In this document: positions 27,641-39,600 of the stretch, piece by piece
Layout of the letters: the number at the start of each line of letters is the position of its first letter
How positions within the stretch are numbered: position 1 is the first letter of the stretch
Assembly (NCBI RefSeq): GCF_900114095.1
Contig: NZ_FORV01000004.1
Span: 372,001-436,000, forward strand
DNA: 64,000 nt
Direction: 5' to 3'
DNA from: Sphingomonas sp. NFR04
GTDB taxonomy: Bacteria > Pseudomonadota > Alphaproteobacteria > Sphingomonadales > Sphingomonadaceae
Made by a program: the position numbers and the translations under genes
The notes under the pieces: generated by a model
Databases searched by the model: none
What the model was told of the DNA's origin: nothing
What the model saw: only the letters and a program-made list of their open reading frames with translations

Positions 27641-30600
27641 AGACGATCACCGTCCGTACCGCTCCCGCCCGTGCACGCCGCGGTGCACTGCGCACGCTGA
27701 TCCTCGCGGCGCTCGCGACCTCCGCGCTGTCGCCGGCGCGCGCGCAGACTAGCGCGCCCGTCGCGACGCCGCCGCTGCAGCCGGCCGATAGCCGCACCGG
27801 GCTGGACGTGACGCCGGGCGGCACGCCGATCGTCAACATCGCCACGCCGGATGCGAGCGGCACCTCGTACAACGTCTTCACGCGGATGTCGGTCGGCAAG
27901 GAAGGCCTGATCTTCGCCAACAGCCCGACAACCGGCAACAGCGCGATCGGCGGCTTCCTGATCGCCAACCCGAACCTCAAGGACGGCCGGTCGGCATCGC
28001 TGATCCTCAACGAAGTCACCGGCGGCGTGCGCACCACGCTGGCGGGGCCGATGGAGATCTTCGGCCAGCGCGCGGCGCTGGTGATCGCCAACCCGGCCGG
28101 CATCACCTGTGACGGTTGCGGCTTCATCAACACCAGCCGGGTGAGCCTGGCGGCGGCGGCCTTGCGTTTCGGCGCGGACGGCGCGTTCAGCGGCTTCCGC
28201 ATCGCCGACGGCGGCGACGTGACCGTGGAGGGCAAGGGCCTGCTCGGCGGCAATGTCGACTATTTCGACATCATCGCCGCGGCGACGCACATCAACGCCA
28301 GCCTCTATGCCAAGGACCTGCTGGTCGCCGGCGGCAGCGGCACGGTCGACTATGCGAGCCGCAGCGCCAATGCCGAAGGGGCGGGGGCGCGGACCGGGGT
28401 GGCGATCGACTCTTCGGTGCTCGGCGGCATGTACGCCAACCGCATCCGGCTGATCGGCACCGGCGCGGGGCTCGGCATCAACCTGCAGGGGACGGTCGCG
28501 GCGCTCGACGGCACGCTGACCATCACCAGCGACGGTGCGATCGCCCTCGCCGGGGCGACCGCCTCGAGCGACGCGACGATCGCCGCGCGGGGGGGCAGCG
28601 TGACGCTGGCGGGCCAGACCTATGCAGGCGGCGCGCTGTCCGTCAGCGGGCAGGCGATCCGCCAGCATGGCGATTTCGCAGGTGCGCTCGGCGCGGTGAC
28701 GTTCAGCGCGGGCGGCGACGTCACCCTCGATCCGGGCAGCGGCGTCTATGCGGGGCTCGACGCCAACGGTGCGATCAGCGGGACCGGCGCGCTTTGGATC
28801 GATGCGGCGGGCACGCTCGACCTCGGCACGGCGACATTGGCCTCGGGTGGTGCGCTGCGGCTCGACGGCGACAGCGTGCGGCAGACGACGGGCGGGCGGT
28901 TCGCCGGGGCGACCGTCACCCTGGGGACGCGGGGCAGCCAGGCGCTGGCAGGCACGGTGAGCGCAGCGGGCGACGTCGCGCTGACGGGCAACGCCATCGA
29001 CCTCGCCGGATCGCTGGTTGCGGGCGGCGCGGCGCGGCTGAGCGCGGTGGGAGACCTTTCGATCGGCGGCCAGGTCGGCGCGAACGGCGCGTTGGCTTTG
29101 GCGGCCGACACGCTGCGCATCGGCGGCAGCGTCGGCAGCAACGCCGATCTGACGCTGAGCGCCGCCAGCGCACTCACCGCGACGGGCACCCTGCAGGCCC
29201 AAGGCGCGCTGCAACTCACGGCACCTTCGCTCCGTCTCTCGGGGACCACGGCCGCGGGCATGGGGCTGCGGATCATCGGCACCGAGCTTGCGCTTTCCGG
29301 ATCGGCGACCAGCCTCCAAGCCATTGAGGCGAAGCTCACGACCCTGACCCTTGCCGCCGGCGCGGTGCTGCAGAGCGGGGCGGAGTCGCGGATCGATCTG
29401 GGACGGCTCGACAATGCCGGGCTGATCGCCAGCGACAAGGACCTGACTCTCGTCGCAAGCGGCGCTGTGACCAATCCGGGGCAGATCGCTGCCGGTGGGG
29501 CGCTGCGCCTGTCGAGCGGCGCCGGACTGGTGTCCACGGGGCTTCTGCAGAGCGGCGACGCGCTCGACGTTCGTGTCGGTGGTTCCGCGAGTCTTGCCGG
29601 CACTTTCTATGCAGGCGGCCGCGCCACGCTGTCGGCCGCGTCGCTGCAATCGGCAGCGGCGCTGTCGGTGCAGGGCGATCTCGCCGTCGCGGCTACCGGC
29701 GATGTGGCGCTCGCGACCGGTTCGACGACCTATGCCAAGGGCGGCATGGCGCTGTCCGGCGGGGGTATCTCGCTGCAGGGCGCGCTGCAGAGCGACGCGA
29801 CGCTCGACGTGCGCGCGAGCCAGGCGCTGGCGCTGGGCGGCCGCGCGACGGCGAGCGGCGCCACTACGATCGACGGGGCGACCGGTGCGGTGCTGAGCGG
29901 CACGCTGGCGAGCGGCGGCGCGCTCACGCTGACCGCGGCGACCGTCACCATCCCCGGGCAGATCCTCGCCAACGACACGGTTTCGATCACCGCCGGTACC
30001 GACAATCTCAGCCTGGCCGGCACGATCCAGGCCGCGAAGGATGTTGCGCTCACCGCGGCAATGCGGCTGCGCATCGGGGCGGAAGCGCCGGCCGGTGGTG
30101 GCTCGGGCGGCTCGGGCGGCACACCGCCGAGCAGCCTGCCCGGCAGTGGTGGTTCGGATGCCGGGAGCGGCGCTGCGGATGGCAGTAGCGGCAGCGGATC
30201 CACACCGCCGCCCGCGTCCGGCACGCCGACGGCGGATCTGGCGCTCGACCTGCCGTCGCTCGGTACCACGATGGCAGCGGCGGGGTCGCTGGCCTCGAGC
30301 GGCGCCGTCACGCTGACAGCGGACGAGATCGACATCGCCGGCACCATTGCCGCCAAGGGTGACCTTACCGCGCTCGCCGCGCATGTGCTGACCGTGCGCG
30401 GCACCGCGTGGAGCGACGGCGCGCTCACCGCACAGGCGGAAACGCTGCAGGTCGGTTCGCTCGCCAGCCTGGCCGGGGCGGGCCCGGTCGCGATCACGGT
30501 GCAGAACGACGTCGCCAATCTGGGCACGATCGCCTCGAACGGCGGCGCGATGTCGCTGGGCGTGGGCGGCGCGCTCAGCAATGCGGGCACGCTTTCCGCC

Positions 30601-33600
30601 AAGACCGGTCTGCACGTACAGGCCGCCGGGGATATGCTTTCCTCGGGCACCCTGTCCGGCGGATCGCTGGCGATCGACGCGCGCGACGTGACGTTCACCG
30701 GGGCGACGGTCGGTACCAGTGGCGTGGCGATCACCGGGCGGACGCTGTCGCTCGCGAGCGGCAGCGACACACAGAGCGGCGGCGCGCTGGCATTGACCAG
30801 CAGCGCCGCGACCACGCTTGCCGGCAAGCTGCTCGCCACCGGCACCTTGTCGGTCGACGCCACGGGTCCGCTCGCGATCGGCGCGGCGGCCGACGTCCAG
30901 GCGGGCGGGGCAGCAAGCTTCCGGTCGCTCGACGCGTTGACGGGCGCGGACGGGAGCAAGATCGCCGGGGGCGGCACGCTCCGCTTCAGCGGCACGACGC
31001 TCGCGCTGGCCGGAACGATCGCGGGCAACGACACCCTCGCCCTCGCCGCCGACGCGGCGATGACGCTGTCGGGGACGACCACCGCGCTAGGCGACATCAC
31101 CGCGTCGGCAGGCTCGGCCGATATTGCCGGAAGCCTGGCCAGTGCCGGGAAGCTCAGCCTGACCGCAGGCGCGACCACGCTCGGTGCGGAATCGACGGTC
31201 CAGGCATCGGGCGCGCTCACCCTGTCCACGGCGTCGCTCGCGGCGAACGGAACGCTGCTGGCCGGTGGCAACCTCGCGCTTACCGGCGCCGGCGACATGC
31301 GTGTCGCCGGTACGATCGCGGTCGGCGCGGTCGACGCGCAAGGGCAGGTGACCAGCGTCGGCGACCTGTCGATCACTGCGGGCGGGGCGTTGCAGCTTGC
31401 GGCCGCATCCAGCGCCACGGGCGCCGTTGGTCTCGCCGGGCAGGACGTGACGCTGGGCGGCACGCTGGTGGCGCTGCGCACCCTGACCGTTGACGCGGTC
31501 ACGCTGACGACCACCGGTGATGCCAAGGCCAACGGCGCGGTGACGCTGGCCGCGCGCGGCGATGTGACGCTGGGTGGCACGGTCACCGGCCTGGGCGGTA
31601 TCGACGTCTCGAGCGGCGGCGCGCTCGTGCAGAATGCGGCGCTCGCCTCGAATGCCGGGCTGCGGCTGTCGGCGGCGGGCATGCTCCGCCACGGCGGCAC
31701 CAGCAGCGCGCTGGACCTGGTGTCGCTGCAAGGCGCTGGCCTGTCGCTGGGCGGCACGATCCGCGGCAACGATCGGTTGACGCTGACCAGCACGACAGGC
31801 GATGTCGCGCTGGTCCAGGGCGGCCAGGCCTCGGCGCTGCAGGTCGAGCTGCATTCGGCGGGCGCGGTCACGGTGGCCGGGATGCTCGCCGCCGCCCAGT
31901 CGCTCGCCGCCGACAGCGCCGGCGCTTTCACGGTGCAGGCGCAAGGCGTGCTGCAGGCGGGAACTACGGCGGTGGACGGGCAGGTCACCGCGACAGGCGC
32001 GATGACGCTCACCGCCGGCGGCGCGTTTACCCATGCCGGCGCGATCGGCGCGACCGGCGGCCTCTCGCTCACCGCGCAGCAACTCTCGAGCAGCGGCAGC
32101 CTTTCCGCGGGAGCGGACCTGATGCTGGTCGCGGGCGAGGCCTCGATCGGCGGCAGCCTGGTCGGCCTCGGCGCCGTGTCGGTGCGGACGACGGCGGGCG
32201 GGCTGGATCTTGCCGGCACCGTCGAAGGCCGCAATGTCGACATCGCAGCGAGCGGCGACCTGGCGTTCGGCAGCGCGTCGCGCGTCACTGCCTATGGCAC
32301 CGGCAGCGAGGGCCTGCTGACGCTGGCGAGCACTGGCGCGATCCGCGCGCTGGGCGTGCTCGCCTCCAACAACGACGTGTCCGTCACGGCGGCCGGGGAC
32401 CTTCATCTCGGCGCCGATCGTACCGGCGGCGATGCGGCGCGGGCGCTGTCGACGCTCGGCGCGGTGACGCTCAAGGCCGGTGGCGCGCTGGTCAATGACG
32501 GCAGCGTCGCGGCGGGGCGCAGCCTGTCGCTGACCGCGCAACGCCTGACCAGTGCCAACCTGGCGGCGGGTGAGGGGATCGTCGCTGATATCGCCGGCTC
32601 GGCCACGCTGGGCGGCCTCAGCAGCGCGCGTGACATCGCGCTGACCGCGGGCGGCGATGTCGCGCTGCTGCGCGGCGCCAGGCTTGAGACGCTGGGCGAT
32701 CTTCGCCTGACGGCGGGCGGCGCGCTCAGCAACGGCGGCGCGATCACCGCAGGGTCGACGATAGCCGGTGCGCCGGCGGGCAATATCACGCTGACGAGCG
32801 CGGCTGGGCTCACCTCCACCGGCGCGATCGTGGCCAACAACGGCGCGGTGACGCTGGCGGGCACGAGCGTTGCGCTGGGCGGCGCGCTCGATCAGGGCGG
32901 CGGGGTCTATGCGGCGGGTGTGCTGACGCTGAACACGGCCGCGGTGACGCTGCTGGACGGCGCGCAGGCCATCAGCAATGCCGATTTCCGCTACACGGGC
33001 ACCAGCCTGACGCTGGGCGCCGGAAGCCTGCTCCAGTCGAACCGCAACCTCGGCGTCGCGCTGACCGGCGGCAGCTATCGCTCGGGCGGCAGCCTCGTCG
33101 CGCTGGGCGACCTGACCCTCGGCGTGGTCGGCGGCGGCATCGACACGCTCGCCGGCAGCGGGATCTTTGCCGGCGGCTCGGGTGCCAGCGCGGGCGGGGG
33201 CTCGCTGACGCTGAGCGCCGACACCATCTCCAACGCCGGCTCGATCGTCGCGACCGCCTCGGCGGGCGGTGTCGGCGGCGACGCGACGCTGACCGCTGCG
33301 ACGCTGACCGCCGGCGGCCTAGTCCATGCCGATCGCACGCTGGGCGTGACGGCGAGCAACGTGACCGTTACCGGCACCGCCGAGGCCGGCGCTGCAATCA
33401 ACTGGTCAATTCCGGCGCTGACCGTGGCGAGCGGCGGCAGCCTCAAGAGCGTCGGCAATGTGACGCTGTCCGGGATGCGCTTCTCCAACGCCGGCACCGT
33501 CGCGACCGGCGGGGCGCTGACGATCGGCACCAGCGGCGACCTGGCCTCGTCCGGCACCTTCTCGGCATCGGGAGCGATCGATCTCGCCAGCGGCGCGAAC

Positions 33601-36600
33601 CTCACCCTGGCCGCCGGCTCGCAGACCTGGGCGGGCGAGGCGCTGTCCACCCCCGCCATCGCCAGCGGCAATGTCAGCCTGCGCGGCGTGACCGTGGCGA
33701 GCCTCGGCACGCTTTCCGCGACCGGCACGCTCTCCCTGACCGCGGACAGCGTGACGGTGGGCGGCTCCAATGTCGCCAATGGCAACCTTAGCGTGGCGGG
33801 TTTCCATGGCGGGGCACCTTCGCTGACGGTGAACGGCGGGGCGACGCTTGCGACCTATCTCGGCGACGCGATGCTCGGCAGCTTGTCCTCGCTGAACCTG
33901 CAGGGGGCGCTGACCGCGACCAATGGCGGCGTCTCCCTCAACGCCGGTGCGACGAGCATCGGCGCAGGCGGGCGGCTCGCCGCCGGGCGCGACGTGACGA
34001 TCACCACCAGCGGCGGCGGTGAGCTGTCGATCGAGGGGCGGCTCGTCGCGAGCAACAACCTGAAGCTGGTTGACGGCACGCTGATGGTGGGCGCAGCCGG
34101 CCTGGTGCAGGCCGGGCACGACGTCGACTTCACCAGCAACAACGCCTTCATCGGCAGTGGCGCTGCCAGCATCAACGGCGTCGGCTATGCGGTGGACGGC
34201 ATGCCGATCTCCGCGCGGATTGCGGGCAAGGTCAGCGCGGGCAACGATCTGCGGATGACGCTGTCCGGCGCGGTGATTGCCGATGGCTCGGCCCAGCTCG
34301 TCGCCACGAACAATCTGACGCTGACCGCCGGCAACTTCCTGCTCGGCGCGCGCTACGTCCGCGACGGCGCTGGCAATGCCGTGCAGCTGGGGGTGATCGC
34401 CGGGGGCGACCTGAACCTCACCGCCAATGGCGGCGGAGTCATGCTCGACGGTTCGGTGCAGGCAGGGCGCAGCCTCACCGTGGGCGCGGGCGGGGAGATC
34501 CGGTCGACCGGTGCCGCGCAGTTTGTCGCGGGGGCCAGCCTGTCGCTGACGGGCTCTTCGCTCAACCTTGCCGGGTACAATTCCGGCCAGAACCTCGTGA
34601 CGCTGCGCGCGGGCGGTGACATCACGCTGTCCGGCGCGACCGCGTCCAACGGTCGGGTGACGATCGCGGCGAGTACGGCCATGGTGACGGGCAGCGGCTC
34701 GATCACGGTGCACGGCGGCGCGGGCAATGCCACGGGCGTGGGCCGCGACATTGGCGGCTCGGCGAACCTCGATATCCAGACCGGCGGCAACTTCACCAAC
34801 CAGGGCAGCCTGTGGTCCGACGGGGTGGTGTTCCTCAAGTCCGCCGGGGGCAGCATCGTCAACGACGCGCGCGGGGCCAATGGCGGCATCACCGCCGCGA
34901 CCATCGTGACGCAGACCGATGCCGGCGCCTTCGCCAATGCCGCGGGCGCGTTCAAGGCGGACAATGCCGGCCTGTTCCTCGGCGGCGACTTCAACAACAG
35001 CGGCAGCTTCGCGCCCTCGGGCAATTACTGGATCAGCGCGGCCAATATCCGCAATTCGGGCCTGCTGGCGACCTCGGGCAACCTGACGCTGCAGGCGGCG
35101 GGCGAACTGTACAATGTCGGCACCATCTATGCGGGCAACCGCCTGACCCTCACCGCGGGCGGTGCGCTGACCAACGACTATGTCGGCGACAACCAAGGCA
35201 ATGGCAGCCACGGCCTTATTCTCGCGCAGAGCGATATCACGATTACCGCGCATGACGTGGCGAACCTTTCGGCGACGATTCAGTCGCTGGGGGGCGGGGT
35301 GCAGATCGCGCTGACTGGCGGTTCGTTGAGCAACGTAATCAAAAACCTCTCTCTGACTGGCGGTGGAGCAGGTGGAGATGTCGAGCTCTACGAGAACGGG
35401 ATCTACATGGCGGAATGGACTGCCATGTACAGGAAGTACGGAAGCTCGACCTGGAGGGAGATGGTCGGGGCTGAAGACGTCAGTTCAGTGCAGGATGGCG
35501 GGGATACACTCGTTATAACGACAACATTCCCCGATGCTGGCGGCGGCGCGTCTGGACATACGTTTGTTAAGAAATACAAAGCATCTGAAAATGTTCTCAA
35601 TTATCTCACTGGAACTTCTTCTATATCGGCTGCATCAAACATCAGCATCAATGGCGGTCGAGATGTAATCAACCAAAATTCAAGCATACTTGCAGGCGGG
35701 AATATCAGCATTTCCGCATCTGGCAACGCAAGCAACATCAGCGACCTTCTCATCAAGGTCGCCGGAAATGGAAGTGCCCAAAACTCTATATTGCCTGGCG
35801 CGCCGACGGTGATTCGGGCGGGCGGCACGGTCACGATCAAAGCGGGCAAGGTCGCGAACATCGCCAACAATCTCATCGGCACCGATAGCTACACCGCGTC
35901 CCAACTCGTCGAGCATGCCGCCCCTGGAGCGCCCGGAGCCGGGGCGCCCGGTACGGGCAGCGCGGGCAATGGCGCGTCTGCTTCGGCGAGCGGGGCGGGC
36001 GGTGTCTCGGGTGGCGTCGTATCGGCAGGCGGGGTGTCCGCGACGGGCCGCGGCGGCGCGAGCGGGCTTGCCGGGAAGGGACAGGGCGGTCTCGCCGTCT
36101 CCGTGGCCGCGCTAGCTGGCGGCGGCAGTGTCGACGCCGCGAGGCGGACGAAGGACGGCTTGTCTGTCCGCGATCTGTCGGGCGTCTCAGCCGGCGCCGC
36201 AGGAGAGCTGTCCGGCCTCGGCACCGGCAACATCCAGGGCGCACAGGTCGTCGGCCAGGTGCGCGACGGCGCGGGCGGCGCGGCGGCGATCGGGCTGGGC
36301 AACCAGACGATCGGCGGTGGTGCGCTCGGCGCCGGCGGTGTCGCAGGCCCGATGCGGCCCGGCGCCTCGGCGATCGTCCCCGGCCTGGTCGCCGGGCTCA
36401 ACGGCAGCGGCGCGCCGACGCTCGCCAACCAGGCGTTCGGCAGCTTCCTCGGCGGGTTCCTCGCCAGCTTCAACCTCACCGGCAATGCGCCGTCGCTGTT
36501 CACCTACAACACCAATCCGGCGTCCGGCCCGCTGTTCAGCAGCAACCCGGCGCTCTCGTCCGAAGCGGCGCTCTACGATTCCAAATGGTTCTTCGACCGC

Positions 36601-39600
36601 GTCTCGCCCGACCGCGCGACCACCTACACCCGGCTCGGCGACGGCTTCTTCGAAGCGCTGCTCGTCTCGCGCGAGGTGCAGGCGCAGAGCGGCCAGGCGC
36701 AGCTCTCCCAGTTCGGCTCCGCGCTCGACCAGTATCAGGGCCTGCTCAAGAATGCCGAGAAGGCGCAGGCCGGGCTCGGCCTCCAGCTCGGCGTCGCGCT
36801 GACGGCCGAGCAGGTCGCCGCGCTCACCGAGCCGATGGTCTGGTACGTCCAGAGCAAGGTCGAGGGGCAGGACGTGCTTGTCCCCGTCGTCTATCTCGCC
36901 GCCAACGACGCCAAGGCGATATCGGCCGGCGCGCTGATCGCGGGCAACAACGTGTCGATCACCGCCAGCGGCGGGATCACCAACAGCGGCACGCTGCAGG
37001 CCAAAGACATCGTATCTCTCGCTGCCAAGGGCGGCGACATCGTCAACGCCAGCGGCGCGACGATCACCGGCGGTTCGGTGATCGCCGATGCCGAGCGCGA
37101 CATCCTGCTCGCCGGCGGCAGCACGATCCGCGCCGATGGCGGCGTGACGCTCCAGGCCGGCCGGGACCTCGTCACCACCACCGTCTCCAGCACCAGCCAC
37201 AGCGCCACCTCGAGCTACCAGGACAGCCGCCACTGGTCGAACAGCGCCACCACGACCGAGCAGATCACCGGCGCCTCGATCGCCGCGGGCGGCAACCTGC
37301 TGCTCCAGGCGGGCGGCGACATGACCCTCATCGCCGCGACGCTGAGCGCCGGGGGCGCCGCCGCACTCGGCGCCGGCGGCAACCTGTCGCTGGGCGGCAC
37401 CGGCGCGACGACGACCACCACCCAGTCCGACCGCACCGGCAAATATAGCAACGCCAGCAGCACCACGACCTCGACCGAATTCGTCGGCACCAGCGTCACC
37501 GCGGCGGGGCCGGTGACGCTCGCCGCCGGCGCGGCGCTGACGATCACCGGCAGCAGCGTGAAGACCACCGACAAGGCGACGGGCGACATCACGCTATATG
37601 GCGGCCAAGGCGTCGCGATCGTCTCCGCGGAAGAGACCGCGACGCTCGAATCGCGCGCGCAGACCGGCAAGAAGAGCAACACCACCACCAGCGCGACCAG
37701 CACCACCAACCAGCTCTCGGCCATCGATGCGGCCGGCGACCTCACGCTTCTCAGCCCCGGTGCGGTGAACATCGCCGGCGCGACGGTGACCGCCGGCGGC
37801 GCGCTCGGCGTCGATGTCGGCAGCCTGACGCTGTCCGGCGTGGTGGACACGGTCGACGCCCGCGTCGACACCAGCTCGAAGAAGTCGGGCCTGTTCTCCT
37901 CCACGACCAAGCACACCAGCACGACGACGCACGACGAGACCGCGGTCGCCTCCACCTTGTCCGGCGACACCGGCACGGTGACGGCGAGCGGCGCGGTGAC
38001 GATCACCGGCGCCAACCTGGTCGCAACGAACGGGCTGACGCTTGTCGCCGGCGGCCCGGTGACGATCGGCACGCTCGCCACCACCGATACCGAGCAGAGC
38101 AGTTCCTCGGTGAAGAAGAGCGGCTTCTCGCTGGGCGGCGGCGGGCTGTTCGTCGGCGTCGCCAAGACCAGCACCACCGGCAGCACGACCGACGTGACCC
38201 AGGCCGGATCGGTGGTGGGCACCCAGGCGGGCGACCTCGCGATCGTCTCGGGCGGGGCGCTGGGGATTACCGGCAGCACGGTGGCGGCGGGCGGCGACGT
38301 GCTGCTCAAGGGCGCCTCGGTCAGCATCGCCAATGCGCTCGACGTGCGCGACACCACCCAGACCACCAAGACATCGAGCGTCGGCGTCACCATCGGCGTG
38401 CAGAGCCAGTTGCTCCAGAGCGTCGGCAACCTCGCCGACATGGCGCAGCTCGCGAGCAGCACCGGCAACGATCGCGTCGCCGCGGTCGCGGGGCTCGCCG
38501 GCGGCATGGCAGCGGTCAACGCCTATCAGGCGGGCGAGGACCTCGCGAGCACGATCAACAAGGGCACGGGGGATCTCGGCGTCTCGGTCGGCGCCACCTT
38601 CGGTATCTCCAAGTCGAGCTCGACCAACACCACGCATGACGAGACCGTGGTCGGCAGCGCGGTGAACGGCCAGAACGTGACGATCGTCGCCAACGGCACC
38701 GGTGCTACCGGCACGATCGACGTGCGCGGCTCCACCGTCGACGCCAAGGGCAACCTCACTCTTGCGGCGAACGGCGCGATCACGCTGGCGGCAGCAACGG
38801 AGGAGGACCGCCAGAGCGGCAACGCCAAGAGCAGCGGCTTCACGCTGGGCGTCACCTCGGAGATCAAGCTCAACAAGAATGGCGACAACGTGTCCGGCCT
38901 CGACAAGCTGAGCCCGACGATTTCGGTCGGCCTCTCCTCGTCGAACAGCACCTACACCGGCACCCAGGTCACCAATATCGAGAGCGTGCTGACCGCCGGC
39001 GGCACCGCGACGCTGGTGACGCCGGGTGCGCTGGGGCTGGACGGGGCGATCGTTTCGGGCGGGAAGGTTGTGGTGGATGCCGGCAGCCTGGCGATCGCCA
39101 GCCGGCAGGACACCAGCACCTACCAGTCCAGCTCGCACAGTGCTTCAGTGGGGGCGAGCTTCGCGTTCGGCACGGGGCAGGTCTCGGTCTCAGGCAATCT
39201 CTCGAACGGCAAGCAGAATGGCGACTTCGCCAGCGTGGTCGAGCAGGCGGGCATCTATGCCGGCGACCAGGGCTTCACGATCCATGTCGGCGGCGACACA
39301 TCGCTGATCGGCGCGGTGATCGCCAGCACCGCGGACCCGTCGAAGAACAGCCTGACCACCGGCACGCTCCACGCCAGCGACCTCGAGAACCGGGAGACCT
39401 GGGACGCCAGCCAGACCTCGATCGGCGGCGGCATCGGCGGGATCAAGGCCGGCAAGGACGGGCAAGCCTCGCAGCAGGGCGCCACGCCGCTGTCGGGGCT
39501 GCCGATCAAGGGTATCGGCACGGTGACCGCGACCCCGCCGATGGCGATGGGGGCGAGCGGCGACCAGTCCGGCACGACGTATTCGGCGATCGCGAACGGC

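Noticed and set aside
27445..30615. 1,056-residue minus-strand frame opposite the tpsB end and tpsA 5' region
   Set aside because: It is the antisense of a well-supported repeat protein in high-GC DNA; its composition is low-complexity Arg/Gly/Ala with no domain.
28500..35200. Repeated short motifs considered as a CRISPR array or tandem DNA repeat
   Set aside because: The periodicity is at the protein level (~20-residue beta-helix repeats) with diverged DNA; there are no identical repeats with unique spacers, and no cas genes in the window.
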